Part shown: in pieces, positions 51,290-62,590 of the stretch | Numbering within the stretch: position 1 is the first letter of the stretch | Layout of the letters: each line of letters opens with the position of its first letter | Source: Macrocystis pyrifera | Lineage: Eukaryota; Sar; Phaeophyceae; Laminariales; Laminariaceae | Assembly (NCBI GenBank): GCA_031763025.1 | Contig: JASSKH010000021.1 | Location: forward strand, 1,488,001 to 1,552,000 | Direction: 5' to 3' | Length of the DNA: 64,000 bases | The notes under the pieces: generated by a model | Told to the model about the DNA's origin: nothing | The model's input: the letters and a program-made list of their open reading frames with translations, nothing else | Database searches by the model: none | Translations under genes and position numbers: made by a program

Positions 51290-51382
51290 CGCGGGGGGGA
51301 GGGGGGGGCATTCTCATTTGTTTATTGCCTTGGGTATTTGACCATTGACCACGCATTCCTTTCGAGACGGAGCACCGCTCAG
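51290..51382 (-). mobile_element. LINE 3' tail, inverted
   Basis: G-run, 'cattctcatttgtttattgc', 'gaccattgaccacgcattcc' and 'tttcgagacggagcacc'. Next to a SINE in the same orientation. Confidence 0.65.
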
Positions 51383-51659
51383 CGATTATGGTGCCCGTTT
51401 GACACAGGGGTGTGTGCGTGGGGGAGGGAGGCAGGTTGTTAGGTGTACATTGTGTACCACTGAGCTATGTAGCAGTTAGATCTGAGCTCGGGGGGGTTTA
51501 TGGTGTGGATCTACCTTTTGTTTTTCACCCCTAGGGGGACATGTCGTCACGGCGATATAATATATCATCATTGCGGGTGTGTAGTTGTGGTGTCATCGCT
51601 GTACGGGTGCGTGGTACCTGGTAGGTGATGCAATCACCGCTGACTTTTATTTTGGGCCC

Positions 51660-51760
51660 TCTCTCGCTGGCGTGATGGCGTTGTCGGTGGTGATGGTGGT
51701 GCTGGTGCTGGTGGTTGTTGTTGTTGTTGTTGTTGTTGTCGTCGTCGCCGTTGTTTCGGT
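51660..51760. repeat. (GGT/GTT)n microsatellite region
   Basis: GTGGTG and (GTT)n runs; gives Val-rich or, on the other strand, His/Asn-rich frames. Confidence 0.75.
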
Positions 51761-51969
51761 GTTGCCGCGAGGTCATAGGTTCGGGCGTGGCGTTGCATCG
51801 AGGCAGAGAGCATCATCTCGCACTTTTGTTTCGCGGGTCTGGTTATGATGTGTGTCCGCCTCAGTATTTCGGTTGATTTCTTCTTGTTTATGCGTTAGTT
51901 TGTTTTGTATGGCACTGCTGTATGTTTTGCCACTTCGTTGGCTTTTCGTTCCCCCTGCTTTTGAGAAGC

Positions 51970-52089
51970 GGAGGGGGGGGCGGGGGGGGGGGGGGGGGGG
52001 GGGGGTGTACCCATGTCATGCATGGCCGGCCGTACGCCGGGGGGGGGGGGGGGGGGGCGAAGGGGGGGGGGGGGGGGGGGGGGGGGGAA

Positions 52090-52138
<49 letters not shown>
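51970..52138. repeat. Long poly(G) tracts flanking a SINE tail relic
   Basis: G-runs at 51976-52005, 52039-52057 and 52061-52137 with rare A or C. Between them 'gtacccatgtcatgcatggc' is the inverted SINE 3' end, so the first run is probably a retroelement tail. Lengths may be assembly-limited. Confidence 0.75.
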
Positions 52139-52699
52139 ATGGAGAAGGTCTCGAGATGTTAGGGAGGTGGGGAGTTTGTTGGGATGCTACTACTACTGTC
52201 GTACGACCACCGAGAAGCTCTGCTATCACTACTATTACTGTATCGCTGTTTTGTTGTGTACCTACAGTAGGGCACGGACGTTGGCATGCCATATGCGGAA
52301 AGAATCAAAACTCTGTTTCTTTCATTTCGATGGCGTCATGATTCACCGTGTTTGTAAACGCTTTCGAAAATTATAGGACGAGGCGGGAGGAAACTGGGCG
52401 GAGGGGGGGGGGGGATACGGAGAGAGGGGTCCAGAAGGTTTCCAGAGACGGGAGGATGTTTTGTTATCGCATATTTTTCGGTTTGTTTACCCCGGTTCGC
52501 AGGGCGCTCCCGCAGATTATAGGCCGCTGCAGGTCGTTTGCGCCTCTTAGGCTCCAAGGCGAGCGCTACGTTGTCAATCGCATCGCGTATGCGATATGGT
52601 GCTCCGCGCGAGCTTTGGGAGTTAGGACCCAGCGTTCACACGTTTTGTGCGCTATGATGCTTGCAGTATCGGTGTGATCTTTTCAGGGCGGTGTAAAAA

Positions 52700-52805
52700 A
52701 CTCACGGGTCGATCGAGTCGGGTCGGGTCAGGAGATATTCGAAACCCTCACGGGTAGAATCGGGTCGGGTCGGGCCCGACCCGCGAGTTTTGACCCGACC
52801 CGTCA
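52700..52805. repeat. GGGTCGGGTC palindromic repeat
   Basis: 'gtcgggtcgggtcagg', 'atcgggtcgggtcggg' and the complement 'cccgacccgcgag...gacccgacccg' can form a hairpin. A second palindromic block, 'gtacccgggtac' with 'tacccgggtaac', lies at 52837-52915. Confidence 0.75.
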
Positions 52806-52919
52806 ACAGCTCTGGTTGTTGCAGTAGGGTACATACTCTGCCATACCCGGGTAACACGCTCTGTTGTTACGGGTGATACTCGGGTATGTACCCGGGTACC
52901 CGCGTAGCGTATACCCGAC

Positions 52920-54020
52920 TAAACGCGTCCTTGCAAGCGTTTTGCCTCTTGTGATAATATTGGCATGTTGCATGCGGTACATTTTCTCGTTTGGTAACAC
53001 TTGCATGAGCCGCGCGGTATTCGTGTGACCTTTTCTGCCGTTTTGGGGATATTTCGTACACTCTCTTTTCCGCCCTTCCATCCGTCCCCGAATAAAAGCT
53101 GCCTCCGAGCACTACGTATAAAAAAAAAAGCATTAGCAAAATTTAAGTAGCGGGTACGTACGTGATGCTCTGTAGAGTACGCATGTACCCGCTCTTAAGT
53201 GGGACAGGGGAGGAGGAAGGCACGGGACGGGGCTGTCGTTTCCGAGAAATTTGTGCTTGTTACTATTGCTGTACAGTAAGTGCATGCATGCTCGCTCGAT
53301 TAGAGAGAGGGGAGGGGCGGTTTCGTTAGCGATTACGCCGAGAAGGCTTGGGAACGGGCTCCCAGGCGTGCACGCTTTTCATCACTCATGTTGGATTATT
53401 TTTTTTTCGGCCGATTCTTTGTAATATTGGCTGTTTTACGGTGCGATTTTTCGGAAGCAGTTAGGGGGGGATGGGAGGGAGGGAGGGAGGGAGGGAGGGA
53501 GGGGGGTGTTTTGTAGGGGGGGGGGGGGGGAGTCAAGAAAAGTAGATAAGTCGTGCGTGCGTCATTGCGTCGCGTGTCATGGCTTCGAGGAGGGGTGGCA
53601 ACCATCGTGGTGATCCCCAAACGCCTGCCAGGTATCAGATACCCTGGTAGTAGTTTCCAAGGGCCGTTCGAATCGAAGAACTTTTTTGTCCTATTTTTTT
53701 CCGTATTTTCCGGGATTTGTTTTTGTGCGCAATTTTTTTTTTCTTGCAGATTGTTGGCCTGATTTTTGTTTTTCCAGCTCATATGTGAATGCTACGTAAG
53801 CGTTCCTGGTATTGTACCCACCCTCTGCTGGAATTCAAGAATTGTTGTGGCCGAATGCCTCCTCCGTATTCTTGGTGCCTGGTATGTAACAAATTTTACG
53901 AATCCAGCTGACGTATTTCAAAATTTATAAAATCCAGAGGATCTGAACAGAAAAAGCTCTCTTTCCGTTATAATATATAGAACGGCCCTCCTATGATTAA
54001 TCAACAAAAAGGAGAATGCT
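52920..54020. other. Unassigned interval with no recognisable gene
   Basis: Contains inverted words 'gcgggtacgtacgtgatgct' and 'gtacgcatgtacccgct' (53152-53193), a (GGGA)n run at 53470-53505 and T-runs. No frame resembles a protein. Confidence 0.45.
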
Positions 54021-54021
54021 G

Positions 54022-54126
54022 TTAGGGGGGGGCATAGTAAATAGGACCAAATATTGTTGGTAGAAACATGGAAATATATGGGTGTTTGTGTGCACCGTAG
54101 GTCCTGTTAACTATGGTCCCCCGTAA
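54022..54126. mobile_element. Family A MITE
   Basis: Left end decayed (TTAGGGGGGGGCATAG), right GGTCCCCCGTAA. Confidence 0.85.
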
Positions 54127-54389
54127 TATTGGGGACCGGGAAACGACATGAGAATATTCTGCAGTTTGTTGCCGTGGAGAGAATTCGCCGGTATGGTTCA
54201 TATTTTTGGGCTGAGTTGAAATTTGCTTTGCGGTACGGCAGGCAAAGGGTTGCGCCTACTGCTGTCACTTTATTGTGCGACTGCTCGTGTGAGAAGCTTT
54301 ATAGCTCACCTACAGTCAACGGAAAGGTTGTACACCTCGGCCAGATTGTTGTCTACGAGGTACTCGTAGGTCCATTCAGCTCCTCGCCT

Positions 54390-54590
54390 GTGCCGCTGTG
54401 AGAGCTTGTGCAAGATCTCCACTGCACAGATCCAACACAGGAAGACATGTCCCACAAGTTGGTGTGTACAGACTTGCAGATTACACGCACAGGTCCTACC
54501 CCGAACCATAATAAGCTACTATTAATGCTGCTGTTACAGATCATCGAATATGTCGCAAAATTGATCTATCTGCCTTGAAATTCCCCAGGT
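54390..54590 (+). repeat. Dispersed repeat E, copy
   Basis: 'gctgtgagagcttgtgcaag', 'gatccaacacaggaagacat' and 'cagatcatcga' landmarks. Confidence 0.55.
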
Positions 54591-54889
54591 TTACCCAGCG
54601 CACCTAGGAGCATAGTTAAAATCATTATCACCATCATCGCCAACATCATTACCACAATCGTCACAGCAAAGGTACTTCATGAAACAAACCTTACGAAAAT
54701 AGTGTCAGCCGCGGGCGTAACGTCAACTACTTACACGAATACCCGGCATGCATTTCAGTTGGTAGGTGGTGATCACACTGCTGTGTACCGTTGATGGAGT
54801 TTTCACGTTATTCCAAAAGACCATTTATTCGATTGCAGTACAGGAGAAATTAGGCCGGATGCATGCAACGCCAGGGGTACAACCCAATA

Positions 54890-55560
54890 TTTTTCGAGGC
54901 TCCTCCCTTAAGGAAGCCTCTACACTATTATTAATAGTAAGTCGCCCAAAGCCCGACCCTGAGAATCAAGAAAGTGTAACCCGACAAGCAATCTCATGGC
55001 CCAGGCACATACGTATTACGTATAACAAAACGTATAAGACGCATGGTATATACAGCAGCAGAGGTGCACCGTTTTTTTTTTTTGAGGCTCCCCGCTTGTG
55101 GAGCTCTTACACCTCACCCCAAAACTGACCTTGAGAAACGTCGAAGTGCAATGGTTGATGAGTAACCGCATTCATGGCCTAGGTACACGTGATACAGAAA
55201 ACATATTTCCGCCAAATAAGAATGGGATTCCGACGATTTTGGGGGTGAGGAGCCCCCCTGTCAGTCAGAAAATATTGTAGCCATATTGACGCTTTCTACG
55301 ATAGAGGTAGGACATTCTCGCTATAACGTTTTCTGAATGAAGGTGTGCCTTAACCAAAAATCGTCGGAATGTCAGTCTTGTTTCGAAAAATGACACTTTT
55401 GTATACTTGGGCCATGGGACTATTCATCGGGATGCGATTTGACTGTAGCTGAAGTCAGTATTCGGGTGAGGTGTGGAGCTCCTTAAGGTCAAGTGAGGAG
55501 CCTCGGAAAAATTAAGGTGAACCCCTACCGTGGATCGCCTCTAATGTGCTACCTTTAGGG
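54890..55560. mobile_element. Inverted-repeat element, family G
   Basis: A 'gaggctcc' and 'ggagctc' containing arm (55080-55260) and its inverse (55340-55530, 'gtggagctccttaaggtcaa', 'gaggagcctcgg') surround 'tgacgctttctacgatagag'. A related, longer set is at 62590-63445. Non-coding. Confidence 0.6.
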
Positions 55561-55789
55561 TGTATCAGCACGCGTGAGCGATATTGTGCGATTCCTTTGT
55601 GGGAGGAACCTCGTTAGCCAGAGAAAGAGTTGGCCAACGAGTGCTATAATTTTAAGGCATGCCCCTATCGCAGCACACGTCGCAATTAGACAGACAAGTT
55701 CGGACATCTCGAGACAAGGCCCCAGGAAGCCGAGAAATATCTCAAGCACCAACAGACAGACATATCATATCATATCATAATATGCGTGT

Positions 55790-56238
55790 AACACTATCAC
55801 ACTGGGTGATAATATAACACACCCCCTGGGACGAATTTGGGAGACCAGTTCCTTCGAAACGGGGGGGGCATACACAACGAAAATGATGGCATTGGGAACA
55901 TCTTGTTCGTCGAGATACGCCCATTAAGGCGAGCTCGATGGTGAATATGGTTGCACCCGCATTGGTTTTTGGCGGAAAACCAGCCCTAGATTATTTTTTT
56001 CTGTTCCTCGTTGAAATCGAATCGTACAGGCATTACCGACTTAAATAACTTTTTTCCGGTGTAAAATCCGACGGAAATTCCGCTCGCAATAGAAAACTCA
56101 TCAACACCTCGGAAGGCGCTTATTACACATCGCTGTATGCCTGGTGGGCGTTTGCACCCTCCCCCGTTGCCAAGAAAATCAGCTCATAGGAAAACCGTTT
56201 GAAGGGGTGTGCTATCTTTATCACCAGTGTGATAGTGC
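55790..56238. mobile_element. Family B MITE, long copy
   Basis: Left 'actatcacactgggtgataa' and right 'tttatcaccagtgtgatagt'. About 450 bp, with extra sequence in the middle relative to 20041-20285. Confidence 0.72.
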
Positions 56239-56409
56239 CATACCGTACATATTCCTGTACATACATGCATATTGGACAAAGTTATCCTCCATCACCATGA
56301 GCAGTACGCGCACCTGACGTGTCTTTCAGGGCTGCGACAACTCTCAAAACCTCGAACAGAAAGTCGATTCCCACTTCGTGCTCAAGACAGATCAGGGCAG
56401 ATACAGTAT

Positions 56410-56582
<173 letters not shown>

Positions 56583-56851
56583 CCTTCTGATAATGTGCAG
56601 GGCGTTATTCATTCAAGATGAAAAAACTAACATAATTCGTCGAATACCCTCAATTTTATTATTATTATTATTATTATTACGATTATGCTTGCCTTCCGAC
56701 AATATAGCGTATAGATGCCGTTCCTATGTAAACCGAATATCCTTCCGTAAATCCGTAATATCCCTCAATACACTTCTCTGCCAGTCGTTTCCCAATTTCC
56801 ATTCCCCACATCATTTATTCTCGTATCTGTACCGGTGCGTAATATCTACTA

Positions 56852-56955
56852 TTACGGGGGTTTATAGTTAATAGGACCTATGGTACACATAAAACCAATA
56901 TATTAGAATATTTTTACTAACAATATTTGGTCCTATTTACTATGGTCCCCCGTAA
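56852..56955. mobile_element. Family A MITE
   Basis: TTACGGGGGTTTATAG left, GGTCCCCCGTAA right. A TATTAATA follows at 56963-56970. Confidence 0.88.
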
Positions 56956-56979
56956 TATCTACTATTAATACAGTAGCTC

Positions 56980-57165
56980 ATGTTGCCACGTGGGACCCGT
57001 ATGACCCGCATGTGATCTATCAATATAACTTGTTTCCTGTGTCGAATCTGTAGACTACTACGGCACACTAATCCTGCACAACCTATCATACCGGCAGGTT
57101 AACGATCTACGCAGATGATCCACTAATACTTGTAGATCGTGATCTGCCCTAAAAGTGCGAGTTTA
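56980..57165 (+). repeat. Dispersed repeat E, copy
   Basis: 'tgatctatcaatataacttg', 'taatcctgcacaacctatc' and 'gtagatcgtgatctgcccta' landmarks. Confidence 0.5.
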
Positions 57166-57267
57166 AAAAAAAAAAGTCACTATCCTAGGCATCAGCTTCC
57201 TTCTGCTGATCTGGCTTCCGCTCGGGTCCCGTTTTCGGTCCCCATTTGTTGTTGTTGGATGCTCCTA

Positions 57268-57374
57268 TTACGGGGGTCCACAGTTAACGGGACCAAATTT
57301 TGTTAGTAAAAATTGGCAAGTATATAGGTTTTTATGTACATCATAGGTCCTGTTAACTATGGACCCCCGTATTA
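57268..57374. mobile_element. Family A MITE
   Basis: TTACGGGGGTCCACAG left, GGACCCCCGTATTAA right. It truncates the possible - strand frame that follows. Confidence 0.88.
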
Positions 57375-57377
57375 ACC

Positions 57378-57700
57378 CAGCCTTCAGCTTCTTTTCTTCT
57401 CGTCTGACTCTCGCCTGTAGTGTCTGGTTTTCACTCCTCAGTCGTTGTTGAATGAAGCTGTCGGGGGGTTTCAGCGGGGGAAACTTGACGGGAAAAAGTG
57501 ACGATTGGAGCAGCGGCCACCGCGTGGTTGGGGGGTAGTAGACACACGTTGGTTGAAAGCAGTCGCACGGTATGGGCGCAACATGATCCCACCCGTACTG
57601 GACCAACGCCCCAACGGGTAGGGTGGACCGCAACAGGACCAAGTCCGGCGGGAAGGTCTCATAGCCTAGGTTTTTGATAGTGGGTGAGCTCGCGCAAGTC
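57378..57700 (-). CDS. Possible - strand exon fragment, unknown protein
   Basis: An open - frame, read from about 57700 down to the MITE, contains FPPDLVLLRSTLPVGALVQYG, then PCDCFQPTCVYYPPTTRWP, and ends in a coiled-coil-like stretch (FIQQRLRSENQTLQARVRRE). The composition is more protein-like than its surroundings, but I recognise no family. No splice sites were settled, and it is cut by the MITE at 57268. Could be a gene relic. Confidence 0.25.
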
Positions 57701-57949
57701 TCACACTACCCGGAAGAGATGACTCTCCCGGGGTAGCGATCTCCACCGCACCTGCCCCTCTCGGGGGTGAGATCAGGTCGGGTCAACGTGCCCTAGCCTC
57801 AGGTTTAAGAGCAGACTTTTCTGATGTTGCAACGGGAACTATGGGTGAAATTGACACACGACACGAATTTCAAACGTGGAAGTATGGTGAGCTTGAGCCT
57901 TATTTTTGCCAATCCGCGGGAGGACAAAACCAACAAACAAACAAAAAAC

Positions 57950-58050
57950 AGTACTGCTGGGCGCATGACGCTGCTACAGCAGTAGAATGCAGATAACACC
58001 AAGTTTATCGCTGTTGTGGCCGCTACCAAGGGGCTCCCAAAGGAGTCAAT
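57950..58050. repeat. Dispersed repeat I, copy
   Basis: 'ctgctgggcgcatgacgctg', 'agataacaccaag' and 'tgtggccgctacc' match 24540-24690. Confidence 0.45.
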
Positions 58051-58149
58051 GAGGGTTGGTTTTTTTTTTCGTTCTCACATTTCCAAATGGCACACCCTAC
58101 TCCGTGATCACAAGACAAGGACTCCAGATGGTATTCATAAAATTAAAAA

Positions 58150-58345
58150 AAAACAGTTCTGAGATCGACGATTTCGTCGAAACCCATCTTTGCAAGCTGT
58201 GTGTGATGCTATTACGGGGGACTATAGTAAACAGGACCAAATACTGTTAGTAAAAATAGGTAAATGCATAGGTTTTTATGTATACCACAGGTCCTATTAA
58301 CTATGGACCCCCGTAATAGTGATACTTCCATCGCGCGAACCACGG
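58150..58345 (+). repeat. Dispersed repeat C occupied by a MITE
   Basis: 'tctgagatcgacgatttcgt', 'catctttgcaagctgtgtgt' and 'gtgatacttccatcgcgcg' flank the MITE at 58212-58316, at the same TA as in the 27003 copy. Confidence 0.75.
58212..58316. mobile_element. Family A MITE nested in repeat C
   Basis: Complete; left GACT, right GTCC subtype. Confidence 0.9.
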
Positions 58346-58479
58346 GTTTAATATGGCCTCATGCAGGATGGAGCGGAAGAAACAAGCCTGCCAGGGAAAG
58401 AGCGAACGCATGCCAACATCAAACCCGAGCTGAACCGCACCCAGCAAAACAACGCGAAAAAAAAAAAAACATGGAACCC

Positions 58480-58640
58480 GTATCTGCGGCTGATGTCTGG
58501 CCTCTCACACGAAAAAAAAGGCCATGCCGTACGTACACTACAAGAACCAGTTGATCGCTCAAATCGCTTGAGCGCGGAGCGGCGCGTGAGGTTGGGAGTG
58601 AGTTGTGGGGTTCAATAAAAAAAAAAAAACGCGTAAAGGT
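58480..58640. other. Unassigned sequence past the malate dehydrogenase stop
   Basis: A-rich runs (58457-58468, 58617-58629) and GCG words. Probably the gene's 3' flank on the - strand. I see no clear AATAAA in the right place on that strand. Confidence 0.35.
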
Positions 58641-58772
58641 AACTACGGCTGATCGATCACCTGAAAAACAAACAGTCAATGAATAAATGTTGCACCCTAA
58701 GAGCCACTGCTTGGAACCGTAGCCGTCGAAATGTTGAAGGGATCCCCGGTAAAAATCGCTAAACATATGGAA

Positions 58773-58906
58773 TTAGCAGCCAGCCGGCCCCAGCCCCGAA
58801 CCCCGCAGGACTTCATACGCCTCCTCTCTTTCCTCGAGAAGCTCTTGCGTCGACGCTTCCAGCATACCCTTATCAGGGCAAAACCCTTCCAGAATGCGGT
58901 GTCGAC
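58773..58906 (-). CDS. MDH1: Malate dehydrogenase last exon
   Basis: Acceptor TGCTTAG, then GT completing Gly, RHRILEGFCPDKGMLEAS, then TQELLEEREEAYEVL and a short Gly-rich end before TAA (58775-58773). It matches the final helix of MDH1 (compare 'atAkELxEExexAfexL'). The exact phase fit with the 61585 donor strongly supports the pairing. Confidence 0.85.
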
Positions 58907-61901
58907 CTAAGCAAGGCGACGGTTATGTGTACAGCACGGCAGCGCGGCAAGTTACGAGGGCGGGAGAGGGTGCACGGTTGAGGTGACGGATCTGGCCTGT
59001 CGAGCAACAGCCAGAGGGGGTCGCGAAACATTGACACCGTCACACGGACAAGAAGCCTGAGCAGATCAGCGGCCAACAAAAAAAAAAGGCGGACCGTACA
59101 TACAATTAGTGGAAAGAGATTTTTAGCCGAAGGGGTGCTGTCCGGCCCCTTGCGCCGTACGGCTGAGCGTTTGACCTCGCGCTTCGCGTTGTTGGGTCTT
59201 GGCTCATTAAAAATCTGGAAAAAAAATAAACAAGCATCGCTGATGATTTTACGCCGCGTCAACGAACGGGAACTAGCAAGGCCGTCGCGGCCAAAAAAAA
59301 AAAAAAACGGAAGACCCCAAAAAACGCAACGCATGACAGCGGGAGGTGTGTTACGGGGCGGGGTGTGATGCCATCATTATCATTGCATGGCCGTAGTCGT
59401 ATGGCCAGAGACCCTCGCATCCCTACAATGCTGGGACAAAGCACGTCAGATTTTCACAGATCAGGCAGACATCGCTCCCACCGAGCGCGAAGCGCCGTGA
59501 GGTGTTCGGCGAGTCGCATGAAGGTTGATCTGCATCCTAGTAAGAATCGTTTGTGGGGCGGACTTCCTTGCACATAGATGACACAATCGCATTAACTGTT
59601 TTTTTTTTTCACCGATCTGAAATCTTCTACTGTACCAGCATGAAACACCACTCCGAACGGAATCGTGAGGACCGTCTGACCTTACTTACACTGCAACGGT
59701 CCTTACATCTTCGTCGGGATCGATATTCCATATTTCTACCTCGTGAGGCAAAATACCTTCGGGAAGAAAAGATGTGTCGTCTTTCGAGAGTTGTGTCTAT
59801 TACGGGGGACCATATTAAATAGGACCTACGGTACACACAAAAATCTATATATTTCGCTATTTTTACCAACAATATTTGGTCCTGTTTACTATGGCCCCCC
59901 GTGATACTCCATTCTAAACAGTCAACGAACGTCTGTATACTACTGTAGAAGTTCTGCAGCTTCTGTATACCACACACTCAATCCAGGAAACATGCGCAAG
60001 ATAGATCATGCGGCAACATGAGCTATGGATAGATCATGCAGATGAGGAATATATCTGCTCTGAAAGATCTAGATCGTCGGGTGGGAGTGGTCTCTGTCCG
60101 ACGCGTGAAACAGTTGACTTTTCGAGAGATGCGCATCTTTCCAAACCGACTTCACCCTGTTAGTCCTGTAGTCCTGTCTTAGTGACAAATTACTTCAAAT
60201 TAGACTGGCCTGTCCCCAAAACGGGACTGCAGCCCTAAAAGAGTTCAACAGATACCAGCGAGAGAGTTATGGCTGCTGCGTTAATCTCTGGGCATGAGGA
60301 GGCCATTCCCCGTTATTTTCGCGCAAGGCGGCTCGAAACGAGTTCCGAGCTCTAAAAAAAAAAAGTGCTGGGCAAGGGGGCGTTCGCTTGGCGGCGGGAA
60401 GGGTCACTCAGTATCTCAAGAGTACTGCAGCGCTCATGGAGAGCACCGGCCAGAAAGGATACGATCTTCAGTTTTTTTTTTTTTCGGATGTGTGCTAAGG
60501 TAGAGGGGTAGCACCTGAATTTTCTGAGAATTTTCTTAGGCTTCCTCACTCGAGAAGCTCCTTGCTATTAGTAGTCTTATCTCCCCTAAAAACTGCTTGA
60601 GAGAAAACAAACGGACACCTAACCTCGGTATGTCCTTGGTGCTGTTCGAATGACCTCATTGTGTAACAAATATGGGATCAACGACAAGGCTCGCCGTATA
60701 GCCTTATTGTCTTATTGTCTTATTGGCCAGCTCCTTAGATAAGGAACCCCGTCAGTTTAGAAGCGTTTGCCTTTGCAGGGCAAAAAGCATCACCCCATTC
60801 TTAGTAGCACGAGTCTTCGGGCCCGTTCGCCGGAGGGTCGAGACGCCGAAAGCGCGCAACAACGACAAAGAAGAGAGATACACAGCAACTGAGGTTCTGC
60901 CAAGAGCGTAAACCGAGTAATTTCTCCCGAGCCTATACCACGCTCCCGCGACAGGTGGCAGACAACAGCGGAAGGGGTTTATCACCTCCACGTTGACATG
61001 TTTGTGGACAGCGGCACCCGACAGGAAAAGTTGATTCCGCGAAGAAGACGCTACACCAATAAAGAGATCACTCCGCACGGCGGAACTCCCGCCAAGCATA
61101 AATACTCAACTCCCGTCCACCTGTACGACAAATCCATCAGCACAAACCAGGTGCTGGACCGAACAACCGCGCACGTTTTTCGCTGACTTCTTCCAACCAC
61201 CCCCTTTGCGCCCACCGCCCGAACTTCGGTTCCGAATCCTGCGCAGAAAAATAGGCCGCTACGGCTGAGCGGCGCACTCCACCCGGCCTCCCGCTGACCC
61301 CCCTACCCCCTATCCCCTATCCCCTATCCCCTATCCCCTATCCCCTACTCCAACCACCACCGCGGCCGCCACAACTTCCGTCAACACGACCACCACCACC
61401 AACTCTAGAAACAAAACAAAAATATACACCAACACCATCAACACCAAAAAAAAAAAACTAGCACCAACTCAACACCACCACCACCCACACCAATACCAAC
61501 ACCAACACCAACAACACCACCAACACCCTACCCTACCCTACCCTACCCTGGCGACCTGCCCTTGTCCTCTTTGACCGAACATACCTTCACCGCACTCCAC
61601 CGGGAAGGAGTAGACCAGGCCTTCCGGGACGCCGTAAGTGTTCCCGTCGGAAAACACCCCCATCGACACACCCGCCGCCTCCACCTCCGCCACCGCCCCC
61701 GCCGTCGCCGCTGCGTCTCCGTCCTCCCCTTCGCCATGCTGCCTTCGCGCGGAAGGCTCCGCCCGCCAATGGCCGGCGTCTCTCACCGCGGCAGCATCAG
61801 CAGCGGGGGGGGAGGAGAGCCAGTCCCTAAGGTGGTTGGCAATGGAGTTGGCGGCCGACATGGCGCTTGACTTCCCCCTCGCCTCGATCACTTTAGTCCC
61901 C
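58773..61901 (-). CDS. MDH1: Malate dehydrogenase, cytosolic type, C-terminal half (last two exons)
   Basis: NAD-dependent malate dehydrogenase interconverts malate and oxaloacetate in the cytosol (malate shuttle). Two exons on the - strand are seen: 61901-61585 and 58906-58773, joined by a 2.7-kb GT-AG intron in phase 1. The first starts in phase 2 with the RGTKVIEARGKSSAMSAAN segment. The joined C-terminal part reads VSMGVFSDGNTYGVPEGLVY, SFPVECGEG, RILEG, then ASTQELLEEREEAYEVL, the MDH1-type order. It lacks the NAD-binding domain and the catalytic Asp/His, which lie in earlier exons upstream; I found none between 61902 and 64000. Odd points: about 45 extra residues after HLRDWLSS, and FCPDKG in place of the usual FSREK-like motif. 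Confidence 0.85.
58910..59340. other. Unassigned part of the malate dehydrogenase last intron
   Basis: Open - frame 58873-59334 is interrupted by A/T homopolymers and overlaps the exon in another phase; not a gene. Confidence 0.5.
59359..59605 (-). mobile_element. SINE, inverted, diverged
   Basis: 'gcatggccgtagtcgtatgg', 'ctacaatgctgggacaaagc', 'ccgagcgcgaagcgccgtga' and 'gtggggcggacttcc'. Lies in the malate dehydrogenase intron and, like the gene, reads on the - strand. Confidence 0.72.
59800..59904. mobile_element. Family A MITE
   Basis: TTACGGGGGACCATAT left, GGCCCCCCGTGA right. In the malate dehydrogenase intron. Confidence 0.87.
59955..60115 (+). repeat. Dispersed repeat E, copy
   Basis: 'caatccaggaaacatgcgca', 'ggcaacatgagctatgg' and 'tgaaagatctagatcgtcgg'. 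Confidence 0.6.
60158..60250. mobile_element. Foldback element, family K
   Basis: 'gtcctgtagtcctgtcttag' and 'ccaaaacgggactgcagccc' arms around 'aaattacttcaaattagact', the loop also seen at 37790-37880. Confidence 0.65.
61305..61348. repeat. (CCCCTAT)n tandem repeat
   Basis: About six 7-bp units. A (CCCTA)n run at 61530-61551 lies 33 bases inside the intron from the malate dehydrogenase donor. Telomere-like, but both are interstitial. Confidence 0.9.
61380..61530. repeat. (ACC/CAACAC)n degenerate microsatellite
   Basis: 'accaccaccaccaac', 'aacaccatcaacacc' and 'accaacaccaacacc' words, with an A-run. Intronic on the - strand. Confidence 0.8.
61585..61901 (-). CDS. MDH1: Malate dehydrogenase penultimate exon
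   Basis: 317 bp from acceptor GCCCACAG to donor GAAG/GTATGT. The core SSAMSAANSIANHLRDWL carries the conserved substrate-loop serine region, and VSMGVFSDGNTYGVPEGLVY is the MDH1 signature stretch. Between them lie about 45 Ala/Glu/Gly-rich residues without counterpart. Part of that insertion, 61685-61786, has a GTGAGA start, a GCGGAG end and a length of 102 (34 codons). It may be a small intron rather than protein. Confidence 0.85.
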
Positions 61902-61974
61902 CTGTGGGCGGCGACAATGGTTGTGCAACGGTGGGCTTTTAGTATTCAGAAAAAAAAAACGTGGAAAGACACCT

Positions 61975-62590
61975 CGGCTCTGAGATCGAGGGCTTTGTGG
62001 CGATGCTTCTTCCTATCGCGCGCGCTGCGCGCAATCGTTTCATCGGCATACGGGTTGTGTTAGCTATCTCGCTCTCGCCTGGTGAATCGCGCACAGTCCT
62101 CCGTCTCGCAAGGAGAGATGAACGCGATTGGTATTCAAGTCTCGACTAGAGATGGGCACCGGACAAAAGAAAAAACAGATTCACCGCGGTTTTTTTTAAA
62201 CCCGGCAGGCGTTCGCAATTAGTCGGATTTTCAAAATAGATAACCGGTTTTTACTCTATTTTCATGTTTGTTTTATTTAGGGCACACACATCACTAAAAC
62301 AAGCCTGCGAGCCTGCAGCCATGAACAACGCGAACATAAACATGACAGCGTGAACGTTGGGCAAACAAGGTAACCAAGAGAGTCAGGTGCGCACCTGGGA
62401 GTAGTACACAACATAGTGCAAATCGAGGAAAAATCGAAAAACTATCCGCAGTTTCCTATGTTTTGGAGGTTATAACACCTGCCAAACCAAAACCGGTTCA
62501 ACCGTTTTTTCTTCGATTTTCAAGAATAACGCCTCCTGCCCGGTTTTCGGTTTTTCGAAAATGCTATCCGGTGCCCACCTCTGAGGCGTT
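61975..62590. other. Unassigned interval upstream of the malate dehydrogenase exon
   Basis: Begins with 'ctctgagatcgagggcttt' (repeat C-like). It contains 'acccggcaggcgttcgca' and two related 'aaaccggtt...cggttttcg' blocks (62200-62250, 62500-62580). No exon seen. Confidence 0.4.

Noticed and set aside
61030-61260. Candidate malate dehydrogenase last exon after the CTGCGCAG acceptor near 61241
   Set aside because: The joined translation does not resemble the dehydrogenase C-terminus, whereas 58906-58773 does and fits the phase.
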